From assembly GCA_027490305.1 (NCBI GenBank), contig JAIXYI010000049.1, positions 1 through 64,000 on the forward strand: a stretch of 64,000 bases of DNA. Reading direction: 5' to 3'. Source of the stretch: Flavobacteriaceae bacterium (lineage in GTDB: Bacteria; Bacteroidota; Bacteroidia; Flavobacteriales; Flavobacteriaceae). Position 1 is the stretch's first letter, and each line of letters opens with the position of its first letter. The position numbers and the translations under genes are program-made. A model generated the notes under the pieces. It had not been told where the DNA came from, did no database searches, and worked only from the letters and a program-made list of their open reading frames with translations. Below are positions 34,977 to 44,035 of this stretch, piece after piece.

Positions 34977-37697
34977 TCACTCCTCCTCAACCTCCTCCGT
35001 CTTCTTCGAAAACACCTTAAACTTCGGAGCCGTATGCGTGCCGGTAACCGCCACCGGAACACCGATCAACCCAAATGGGGGCAGGCCTACGCGTATGCGA
35101 AGCGCGAGTTTGCCGTCGAAATTAGTCTTGCCTTCAATGCGCAGGCGGCACAGCGCAATCTTCATTTTGGTGCGTTCGATCGTGATGACGTTGCGCCGGA
35201 TCGTAGTCTTGATATCCACTTTCGAAAGATCGGGATCATCGATAGCCGAAACGGTTTTTTTACTGAGGCCGTTGAAGAGACGAAGGCCCTTGACTTTGAT
35301 CTTCTTCAGCGAAACGGTACCGCCGCCTTCCAGCGATGGGTAAACGGGCGACATATCGGGCCCCAATTGTCCTTTTAAATTGTAATCGACCGACACGATG
35401 CCCTGCGCGCTGCCAGCTGAGGTGGCCATTTCGCGAAACATCGGAATCTCTTCATACGCCCGATGGATGTCGAAATCACGCGCCCGGAAGCGAAGGTCAA
35501 ACGCGGCGCTCTGTGGTGTCAGGTCGTCGTATGAGCCGTCAAGGTGCAACGTAGCGCCGGCAATGCCAAGCTGTGCCCCGTTGAGCGTGACTTTTCCGCC
35601 TGAAACGCCAACGGTTCCTTTTACGTCGTTGAGCTTGAAGGTGTCGAATAATACTTGCTTCGCACTTGCCGTCAACGAGACGTCAAGATTGGTGGGCACT
35701 AACGCCACACCGGTCGCGGTGGCAGTAGGTTCTTCGGCTTTTTGGGTCGCGGCGCCGGTTGCTACGGGTGCCCGGAACTCGTTGAGGTCAAGCAAATCCG
35801 ATTCCATACGGAAGGCACCGTGCAGCGTAGCCTTCTTCTCAAAAAAGTAGTTGATGGCGTTCGTAAGCTGGCCGTTGAGTGTGAAATCGCTTTGGCCATA
35901 ACGTGCAACGAAGGTGTTGAACTGCATCTTTTCGCGGTTGAAGGCAAAGACGCCTTTTTCAATGCGAAGGGTTTTCGGCAGGCCGTCCATCCGCGTATCA
36001 ATACGTTCTACCGTAAGGGTGCCACGGTTGTTGAGGCGGTTGTAACGCCCGGCAGTGGCATCGCTTTGTTTGCCTTTCAGGCGTACGTCGGCGGCAATGC
36101 GTCCGTCAACGGCGAGTCCTTCCTGGCGGAACACGCGGTACAACCGTCCGATGTCGAGCGTGCCTTTGGCGTTAAGGTCATAGGCAACGTCGTCGAGGTT
36201 GGAAAAAGAGGCCTCCATCCGGAAAGGATTACCGGCAAAGGTAAACGAGGCCGGCCGGATGGCGATTTTCGTATCGGCGTAACGCCCGTTTTCGTTGGTG
36301 GCGGTAACGGCCAGATTGAGGTCGGATACCGGTTCGGGATAGTAAGCCGTTTTCAGGTAGCCGTTGGTCCAGTTGAAGCGTCCGGTAGTGGTAGGAAAGA
36401 GGTGACGGGCGGCGCTGTAGGTGCCATTCGACTGGATGTTGATGTCGAGTTTTCCTTTTACATCGACCAACGAAATGCCGAGTGCACGATTGAGTACCGC
36501 CAGGTCGACGCCTCCCTTCATCTCGGCCTTAACGGAGGTTTCGCCCAGTTTTTTCAGTTCGACCGTCGAGCGGAATTGATCCTTCCCCAATTTAAATGAG
36601 AACGGCGATAGTTTTAGATAGAAGTCCTCCGGATCGAGTGACGGCAGGGCCGCGTCAAGGTTCAGTTGTATGTCCGAGGCGGCGAGGGGCGCGTCCTTAT
36701 ATTGGATATAGCCATCGGTGATGCGGGTGTGGAATTTCAGGGTCGGACTCCGGTTCGTGCTCGCGTCATACCGTCCTTTCAACGCCAGCATCAGGTCGAT
36801 GGTGCCGGCCACTTTTGAACGGTCAAGCCATTTGACGTACGCCGGCGGAAGTGCCGTAAAGAGGTCTTCGAGGTCACTGCCGTTTGACGTCGCAGCGATG
36901 TCGATATAATAGCCGCTTTTGAGGATGTTGACGACGCCCTTGAAATTGATCGGAAGCTCGTTGATGCGCAGGTCATTGCGCTGCAACGCAAACGTAAGGG
37001 CATTGGTGTTGATGCGGGTCGTCAGTTCGGCACGTATGTTCTTTTGTGCCATATACGATTCGCCGTCGTAGGCAAAGTCGAGCGAGCCGATTTCGGCTTC
37101 GGTTTCGAGGTCAAAAACCGCTTTATCGAGGTCGCCTTTCCCCAGGTAATTGAAATCGTTGGCTGCTACACGGATCTTGGCCGAGCGGTCGTCATAGCGC
37201 AGGCGGCAGCGGGAAATCCGGATTTTGTCGAGTCGGAGGGAAGCCGATGAAACCGTGTCGGCCGGCTGGGGCGTATCGGCGATGTACACATTATAATTTG
37301 CTTCGCCTTTCTCGTTTACCTTCACCTGTATATCGGCATCGTCTACATAAATTTCATCGATGGCGACGCGGCCCTTAAAAACCAATTGTGAAAGGTTGAT
37401 GCCGAAACCGATACGGTCGGCTGCGGCCAGCGTGTCGTTTTGAAAAGGCGCGGATCCTTTGAGCGAAAAATCGTCGAGGGTAACGGTCAGCGACGGAAAG
37501 TGGTCGAAAAACGACAGCCTTGCTTCGGAAAAATTCAATTCGCCGGTGAGTTTCCGGTTGGCGAAGGCTTTTACTTCCTGGGCAATTTTTCCCGGAAACA
37601 GGATCGGCAACAGGAACATCAGGAGCAGGAGGGACCCCAATCCCATACCTATCCACTTCAAAATCTTGAAACTACGGCGTGATGGGCGCTTTTTCAT
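34977..37697 (-). CDS. AsmA family protein
   Basis: N-terminal TM then FPGKIAQEVKAFANRKLTGELNFSEARLSFFDHFPSLTVTLDDFSL; 906 aa. Confidence 0.9.
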   Translation of the reverse strand: MKKRPSRRSFKILKWIGMGLGSLLLLMFLLPILFPGKIAQEVKAFANRKLTGELNFSEARLSFFDHFPSLTVTLDDFSLKGSAPFQNDTLAAADRIGFGINLSQLVFKGRVAIDEIYVDDADIQVKVNEKGEANYNVYIADTPQPADTVSSASLRLDKIRISRCRLRYDDRSAKIRVAANDFNYLGKGDLDKAVFDLETEAEIGSLDFAYDGESYMAQKNIRAELTTRINTNALTFALQRNDLRINELPINFKGVVNILKSGYYIDIAATSNGSDLEDLFTALPPAYVKWLDRSKVAGTIDLMLALKGRYDASTNRSPTLKFHTRITDGYIQYKDAPLAASDIQLNLDAALPSLDPEDFYLKLSPFSFKLGKDQFRSTVELKKLGETSVKAEMKGGVDLAVLNRALGISLVDVKGKLDINIQSNGTYSAARHLFPTTTGRFNWTNGYLKTAYYPEPVSDLNLAVTATNENGRYADTKIAIRPASFTFAGNPFRMEASFSNLDDVAYDLNAKGTLDIGRLYRVFRQEGLAVDGRIAADVRLKGKQSDATAGRYNRLNNRGTLTVERIDTRMDGLPKTLRIEKGVFAFNREKMQFNTFVARYGQSDFTLNGQLTNAINYFFEKKATLHGAFRMESDLLDLNEFRAPVATGAATQKAEEPTATATGVALVPTNLDVSLTASAKQVLFDTFKLNDVKGTVGVSGGKVTLNGAQLGIAGATLHLDGSYDDLTPQSAAFDLRFRARDFDIHRAYEEIPMFREMATSAGSAQGIVSVDYNLKGQLGPDMSPVYPSLEGGGTVSLKKIKVKGLRLFNGLSKKTVSAIDDPDLSKVDIKTTIRRNVITIERTKMKIALCRLRIEGKTNFDGKLALRIRVGLPPFGLIGVPVAVTGTHTAPKFKVFSKKTEEVEEE

Positions 37698-37819
37698 GGA
37701 AGCGAAGATACGGTAAATGTTAAATTTTATAAAGTGATGAGGCCTACTTTCCTACTAATAACGAGGCTTCCCGAAAAAAACACGACGAAAAGCGTTTCCG
37801 AAATCGATTTTTTTTCGAT

Positions 37820-37846
37820 TTGCTACGCGCAACCTATTTGCTTTTG
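37820..37846 (+). promoter_or_regulatory. putative promoter of LRR copy 1 (TTG-N16-TGCTTTTG)
   Basis: Aligned with the copy 2 promoter; -7 box deviates from TAnnTTTG. Confidence 0.5.
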
Positions 37847-37883
37847 TCTATCTAAACAACACAAACGCTTAAACAAAACAGCT

Positions 37884-40721
37884 ATGAACAAACTTCGCCT
37901 CTTCCTGTTTCTTGCGCCATTGTGGTGTTTTTCCCAGAATGTCGTGTTTGCCGATCCCAACCTTAAAGCGATTCTAACTTCTCCGGAAGCGGGCTATGTT
38001 TCGGCCTTTTCTTTTAATGATGAACCAATGGCGATCGACGCAAACGGCGACGGTGAAATCCAGGTGTTGGAGGCGGAAGCCGTGGCCCGACTGGGCGTTT
38101 TTTACGGCAATATAACCAGTTTAGAGGGCCTTCAGGCCTTTGCCAATCTGAAGTCACTTGATCTGTTTGGACTCTATCTCAGCGGAGGATCGTTCGATTT
38201 TTCGGTGTTCACCAATCTCGAGTTGTTGACGGCATCCTATTGCCAATTAGGATCTGTGACCCTGGCCAATATGAACGCATTGCATACCGCCTACCTGAGC
38301 ACCAACCAACTGACATCCGTCAGCCTGACGAATCTTCCGATATTGAAGCATCTTGACCTTTCTTCAAATGGCCTGCAAACAGTTGAATTTGTGAATCTTC
38401 CGCAACTGTATACGTTAGGTTTAACGGCCAACCAACTGTCGACCCTGTCGCTGTCGAACATGCCGTTGCTGATCGAAATAAATGTATCGCAGAACCAACT
38501 ATCCACGCTTGACGTATCGGGCTTACCGCAGCTTCAGAACCTTTTTGCGGATTACAACCAACTTACTTCGCTGGATGTTTCACAAAACCCTGCACTTGTC
38601 GGGTTGTACGTGCAGCAGAACCTCCTGACAGAATTGACGGTTTCGGGACTCCCACAGTTATACCAGTTGGCGGCTGGCCAAAATCTCCTTACTTCGGTAA
38701 CGTTAGAGGCACTTCCTTCCCTTACCGGGCTCGATTTATCGAACAACCAATTGACCTCGGTGGACCTTTCAGGCGCGCCAAACATCCAGAATCTGTTCCT
38801 CGCTTCGAACGACCTGGCAAGCCTGGATCTCTCGGCTAATCCAACGATTGTGTCGCTGGAATGTTCCGGAAACCAATTGTCGACGCTCGACATCTCGAAT
38901 CTCACCTCGCTATCGTATTTGGGTTGTGGATACAACCAATTGACGCAGTTAGACCTGCCGGAGTCGCTCTACCTGTATCAGGTAAGTTGTGGATCGAACC
39001 AACTGACCACGCTGGATGTTTCAGGGTACCAATACCTATTTACCCTTGACGTGTCTAACAACCAAATCGCTACACTGGATCTTGGCGGACTATATAACCT
39101 CGGCGACATTCATGTGGAAGGCAACCAATTCGTGAACCTTGATTTCGCCGACAATAGTTACGCCTTTACGATTACGTTTCTTCCGAACGATCTGCTGCAG
39201 ACAGTTAACCTAAAAAACAACGGCTACCAGAGTCCATACTTTGTGTACAACGATTATACGAATGCGCCCGCCTTGCAATTTATCTGCGTGGATGCCTTCG
39301 AACAGGCGGAATTCCAATACTACATCCAGGCACTCAATCCGAATATCATCGTGAACGGTTATTGCTCGTTCGATTTGTCGGGTGAATACAATATCATCAG
39401 CGGAACGGTTCGTTTTGACTTCAACAATGATGGCTGTTCGGAGACGGATACCGCTGTGCCCTATGCAAAAGTGGTCATTTCCGACGGGGAAGTCGACGGT
39501 GCTACGTTCACCGACGGCAATGGTTTCTATTCGTTTGTGGTGCCAGACGGAAATTATACCTTCTCAATCGACGCGGAGACTTACCCAGGATTCACCGTTT
39601 CAGCCGGTGCGTCGACCGCTTCCTTTGACGAGAATACCTTTTCAGGCTCTATCAACAGCGATATCTGCCTGCAGCCAACCTCAGCGTTGTTCGACGGTGA
39701 GGTTACGGTATTGCCGTACTCAATTCCCTATTACGGCTTTGAAAGCTACTACATGATCAACGTGCGCAACAAAGGCAACCAGTTGCTATCGGGCAATGTG
39801 GTGTTCAATTATGATGCCGCCGCCGCCGTTGCCACAAGTGCCTTTCCGGTTGTCGATGCGGTTGGAGTGGGCACCTTGACGTTCAACATCGAGAACCTGC
39901 TGCCGTTCGAAACCCGCACGATTTATGTCGGATTGACCTATAATACCAGCGAGTCGGAGAATGTATGGGAAGAAGCCGAACCTATTTCATTCGAAGCGAT
40001 TTTCAACGTCACACAACCTGAGGCGACTCCGGAAGACAACGTATTCTCGTTCGTGCAGCCACTGGGTGAGGACGCCGTTGTAGAGAATGCCGTATATTGT
40101 ATGGAAGGCGAGGAAGTGGATCCAACTGAAATCGGCGACTACCTGCATTACACCATCAACTTCCGTAACACCGGAGGCGAAACCGCACCGTTCGTGGCGC
40201 TCAAGTCGGACATCGACCCCGATCAGTTCGACATCAACTCGATCGAAATCCTGAATACGACTATGCCGGCCCAAATTAAAGTGGTAGGCAATATGCTGGA
40301 ACTGGTATTTGAAGACGCGCAGCTACAGCCCGGAGGCGAAGGAAGCGTATTGCTTCGCATGAAGTCGAAAGAGACCCTGCAGCCAGGCGATACCGTCGAA
40401 TTCGGAACCGCGGTGTATCTCGACTATGATGAGATGGTGCAGACGAATATGGCCCAAACCACATTCACAGCGTCACTTGGGAACGATGATTTCACTACCG
40501 GATCGTTTACGGTGTATCCCAACCCAGCGAAGGACCGTTTCCGCATCCAGTCGTCATCACCGGTTCGCAGCGTGGCACTATATGACATCCAGGGGCGTAA
40601 ACTCCGCGATCTCAACTACACCGAAGAAGGCGTATCGGTTGAAGGCGTTCCGACCGGCGTCTATTTTGTAAAAGCTACCACCGAGGCCGGCCCTGCCGTG
40701 ACCAAATTGGTGAAACAATAA
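37884..40721 (+). CDS. secreted leucine-rich repeat protein with EF-hand-like loop and T9SS type A sorting domain (copy 1)
   Basis: Signal peptide MNKLRLFLFLAPLWCFSQ; ~21-aa LRRs; DUF7619-like domain; YPNPAKDRFRIQSSSPVRSVALYDIQGRKL...VYFVKATTEAG. Confidence 0.93.
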   Translation: MNKLRLFLFLAPLWCFSQNVVFADPNLKAILTSPEAGYVSAFSFNDEPMAIDANGDGEIQVLEAEAVARLGVFYGNITSLEGLQAFANLKSLDLFGLYLSGGSFDFSVFTNLELLTASYCQLGSVTLANMNALHTAYLSTNQLTSVSLTNLPILKHLDLSSNGLQTVEFVNLPQLYTLGLTANQLSTLSLSNMPLLIEINVSQNQLSTLDVSGLPQLQNLFADYNQLTSLDVSQNPALVGLYVQQNLLTELTVSGLPQLYQLAAGQNLLTSVTLEALPSLTGLDLSNNQLTSVDLSGAPNIQNLFLASNDLASLDLSANPTIVSLECSGNQLSTLDISNLTSLSYLGCGYNQLTQLDLPESLYLYQVSCGSNQLTTLDVSGYQYLFTLDVSNNQIATLDLGGLYNLGDIHVEGNQFVNLDFADNSYAFTITFLPNDLLQTVNLKNNGYQSPYFVYNDYTNAPALQFICVDAFEQAEFQYYIQALNPNIIVNGYCSFDLSGEYNIISGTVRFDFNNDGCSETDTAVPYAKVVISDGEVDGATFTDGNGFYSFVVPDGNYTFSIDAETYPGFTVSAGASTASFDENTFSGSINSDICLQPTSALFDGEVTVLPYSIPYYGFESYYMINVRNKGNQLLSGNVVFNYDAAAAVATSAFPVVDAVGVGTLTFNIENLLPFETRTIYVGLTYNTSESENVWEEAEPISFEAIFNVTQPEATPEDNVFSFVQPLGEDAVVENAVYCMEGEEVDPTEIGDYLHYTINFRNTGGETAPFVALKSDIDPDQFDINSIEILNTTMPAQIKVVGNMLELVFEDAQLQPGGEGSVLLRMKSKETLQPGDTVEFGTAVYLDYDEMVQTNMAQTTFTASLGNDDFTTGSFTVYPNPAKDRFRIQSSSPVRSVALYDIQGRKLRDLNYTEEGVSVEGVPTGVYFVKATTEAGPAVTKLVKQ

Positions 40722-40744
40722 GCGATTAGACATGCTTTGTAAGA

Positions 40745-40775
40745 GAGGTCGTCTGAAAAACGGCCTTTTCTTTTT
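40745..40775 (+). terminator. Rho-independent terminator of LRR copy 1 (weakened)
   Basis: GGTCGTCTGAAAAACGGCCTTTTCTTTTT, degenerate version of the copy 2 terminator. Confidence 0.6.
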
Positions 40776-40920
40776 GCGAAATAGTCACTAACCGGCGCTT
40801 TTTCATGGAAGCGAAGTGAATGTTAAATTTTATGAAATGTTACAGGGCACTTTCCTACTAATAACAGGGCTTTCCGAAAAAAACACGACGAAATGCATTT
40901 ACGAAAACGATTTTTTTCAT

Positions 40921-40947
40921 TTGCTACGCGCAACCTATTTACTTTTG
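40921..40947 (+). promoter_or_regulatory. putative promoter of LRR copy 2 (TTG-N16-TACTTTTG)
   Basis: Exact TAnnTTTG -7 box. Confidence 0.6.
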
Positions 40948-40984
40948 TCCATCTAAACAACATGAACGCTTAAACAAAATAGCC

Positions 40985-43825
40985 ATGAACAAACTTCGCC
41001 TCTTCCTGTTTTTTGCGCCATTGTGGTGTTTTTCCCAGAATGTCGTGTTTGGTGACTCAAACCTTAAAACGTTGCTGACCTCGAACGATTCAGTGAACTA
41101 CATTGCCATTTCTGAAACTGATGAATACATGACAAGCATCGACACGAACGGTGACGGTGAAATACAGGTTTCGGAGGCACAGGCGGTCTGGAAACTCGGC
41201 ATCCTATATGCCAATGTGAGCAGTCTGGATGGTCTGGAAGCGTTCTCAAACCTACGCGCTTTGGATGTGTTTGGGCTCAACCTTACCGACCAGGAAGTAG
41301 ACTTCTCTGTCTTCCCCCAACTAAAGTACCTCAATGCAGGTTACTGTCAGTTGACATCGGCGCAAATCAATAACCTTCCCTATTTAGAGTATGCGTATCT
41401 GCCTAGTAATGGTCTGACATCCGTTACGGTGGCAAACCTACCGGCGTTGCAGCAACTCGACTTTTCAAATAACGGTCTTCAATCTGCCACACTCGAGAAT
41501 TTGCCGTTGCTCTCGCTACTGGGTTTGGCAGGTAATCAACTCGCGTCGCTGACCCTTTCTGGTATGCCCCTGATGACACAACTGAACGTTTCGTCGAATC
41601 AACTTACATCACTGGATGTGTCTGGAATGCCGGCCCTACAGGTGCTCACTATCGACAATAACCAAATAGCAAACTTGGAACTCGGACAAAATCCGGCACT
41701 GCTGATGTTGTTCGCGCGCCAGAACCTGCTTACGGAACTATCGCTGCCGTCTATGCCTGACCTGTTCCAGATAGCCCTCGGCCAAAACCTGCTGACGTCG
41801 TTCAACCTCGGGTCACAGCCCAACCTTAAAATCCTGGATGTAACCAACAATCAGCTTTCATCGCTTGATTTGTCAGGCGCGCCTACCCTTGAAGACCTGT
41901 TTGTGGATTCCAATAACTTCACCAGTCTCGATTTGTCTAACAACCCTATGCTACGTATGTTCCAGTGCGCGAACAACCAGATAACCGCACTGGCAACCGA
42001 AGGGCTGTCAAACCTTTCGTACATCAACTGTAGCTTCAACCAATTAACGGAACTGGTGTTGCCGGATGCGCCTTATTTGTATGGCGTATATTGTAGCGAC
42101 AACCAAATTTCATCGTTGGACCTGTCTGGACAGGAATACCTGAGCTACCTCAATGTGGCCAATAACCAATTGACGGACCTTGATTTCTCCGGACTCTATT
42201 ACCTTACGGATGTTTCGGTGGAAGGCAACCAATTCGTGAACCTTGATTTTGGCGATAATACCTACGCCTATTCCATCCAGTTTCTTCCCAACCCACTACT
42301 GGAGACCGTCAACCTGAAAAACAACGGATACCAAAGTCCGTTCTTTGCTGGCAATGACTTCACCGATGCCCCTGCGCTGCAATTCATTTGCGTGGATGCC
42401 TACGAGCAGGCGGAATTCCAATACTACATCCAGGCGGTCAACCCGAATATCATCGTGAATGGCTATTGCTCGTTCGATTTGTCGGGTGAATACAATATCA
42501 TCAGCGGAACCGTTCGTTTCGACTTCAATAATGATGGCTGTTCGGAAACGGATACTACCGTGCCCTACGCTAAAGTCATCGTTTCAAGCGGGGAAGGCGA
42601 CGGTGCTACGTTCACCGATGGTAATGGTTTCTATTCCTTTGTCGTGCCGGATGGCAATTACACCTTCTCAATCGAGGCAGAAGCCTACCCTGGATTTACG
42701 ATATCAGCGGGCTCGTCCACCGCTACCTTTGATGACAGTACGTTCTCTTCCAGCATCGTCAGTGATATCTGTCTGCAACCAACGTCTGCGCTATTTGACG
42801 GCGAGATTACCGTATTGCCGTATTCTATTCCCTATTACGGATATGAGAGTTATTATATGATCAACGTGCGCAACAAAGGCAACCAGTTGTTGTCGGGTAA
42901 CGTTGCATTCAATTACGATTCCGCTGCGGCTGTTGCTACGAATGCGTTCCCTTTTGCCGATGCGGTTGGAGTGGGCACCTTGACGTTCAACATTGAGAAC
43001 CTGCTGCCGTTCGAAACCCGTACGATTTATGTAGGACTGACCTACAACACGATTGAGTCGGAGAATGTGTGGGAAGAAGCCGAACCGATTTCATTCGAAG
43101 CGATCTTCAACGTGACCCAAGCTGAGGCAACGCCGGAAGACAACGTATTCTCGTTCGTACAGCCACTGGGTGAAGACGCCGTGGTAGAAAATGCCGTATA
43201 TTGTATGGAAGGTGAGGAAGTGGATCCAACCGAAATCGGCGATTACCTCCACTACACCATCAACTTCCGCAACACCGGAGGCGAAACGGCACCGTTTGTG
43301 GCCCTTAAGTCGGATATCAATCCGGATCAGTTTGACATCAACTCGGTTGAAGTGCTGAACACGACCATGCCGGCCCAAATAAAAGTGGTGGGCAATATGC
43401 TGGAACTCGTATTCGAAGATGCCCAGCTACAGCCCGGAGGTGAAGGAAGCGTATTGCTGCGCATGAAGTCGAAGGAAACCCTGCAGCCAGGCGACATGGT
43501 GGAATTCGGAACCGCTGTGTATCTCGACTATGATGAGATGGTGCAGACAAATATGGCCCAAACCACGTTCACTGCCTCACTCGGAACCACAGATTTTGAA
43601 ACGGCTTCGTTCACCGTGTACCCGAATCCGGCTGCCGATCGTTTCCGTATTCAGTCGTCATCCCCAGTTCGTAGCGTCGCCCTCTTCGACATCCAGGGAC
43701 GCAAGTTGCGTGACCTCAACTACACCGAAGAAGGTGTTTCGGTTGAAGGCGTTCCGGCGGGTGTATATTTTGTAAAAGCTACCACCGAGGCCGGCACCGC
43801 CGCTACCAAATTGGTGAAACAATAA
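40985..43825 (+). CDS. secreted leucine-rich repeat protein with EF-hand-like loop and T9SS type A sorting domain (copy 2)
   Basis: Paralogue of the preceding gene with near-identical signal peptide and C-terminal half. Confidence 0.93.
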   Translation: MNKLRLFLFFAPLWCFSQNVVFGDSNLKTLLTSNDSVNYIAISETDEYMTSIDTNGDGEIQVSEAQAVWKLGILYANVSSLDGLEAFSNLRALDVFGLNLTDQEVDFSVFPQLKYLNAGYCQLTSAQINNLPYLEYAYLPSNGLTSVTVANLPALQQLDFSNNGLQSATLENLPLLSLLGLAGNQLASLTLSGMPLMTQLNVSSNQLTSLDVSGMPALQVLTIDNNQIANLELGQNPALLMLFARQNLLTELSLPSMPDLFQIALGQNLLTSFNLGSQPNLKILDVTNNQLSSLDLSGAPTLEDLFVDSNNFTSLDLSNNPMLRMFQCANNQITALATEGLSNLSYINCSFNQLTELVLPDAPYLYGVYCSDNQISSLDLSGQEYLSYLNVANNQLTDLDFSGLYYLTDVSVEGNQFVNLDFGDNTYAYSIQFLPNPLLETVNLKNNGYQSPFFAGNDFTDAPALQFICVDAYEQAEFQYYIQAVNPNIIVNGYCSFDLSGEYNIISGTVRFDFNNDGCSETDTTVPYAKVIVSSGEGDGATFTDGNGFYSFVVPDGNYTFSIEAEAYPGFTISAGSSTATFDDSTFSSSIVSDICLQPTSALFDGEITVLPYSIPYYGYESYYMINVRNKGNQLLSGNVAFNYDSAAAVATNAFPFADAVGVGTLTFNIENLLPFETRTIYVGLTYNTIESENVWEEAEPISFEAIFNVTQAEATPEDNVFSFVQPLGEDAVVENAVYCMEGEEVDPTEIGDYLHYTINFRNTGGETAPFVALKSDINPDQFDINSVEVLNTTMPAQIKVVGNMLELVFEDAQLQPGGEGSVLLRMKSKETLQPGDMVEFGTAVYLDYDEMVQTNMAQTTFTASLGTTDFETASFTVYPNPAADRFRIQSSSPVRSVALFDIQGRKLRDLNYTEEGVSVEGVPAGVYFVKATTEAGTAATKLVKQ

Positions 43826-43847
43826 GCGATTAGACCTGTTTTGTAAG

Positions 43848-43880
43848 AGAGGCCGTCTGAAAAGACGGCCTTTTCTTTTT
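43848..43880 (+). terminator. Rho-independent terminator
   Basis: AGAGGCCGTCTGAAAAGACGGCCTTTTCTTTTT. Confidence 0.85.
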
Positions 43881-44035
43881 GAGAAAGGCGCACTCTGGTA
43901 AGGCGCTGTCATTTTTTTCCTATTTTTGGACGACAAGGTGCCCCCTTTTTACGATTAATGACCTACCTCTTCCCTGTGCAAGTGAACGTCCGGCGACGGA
44001 TGTTCCCCGTTCGCCTAACCAATGCCAGAACGCAC

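Noticed and set aside
35742-36599. 285-aa + strand ORF
   Set aside because: Entirely antisense to the well-supported AsmA gene.
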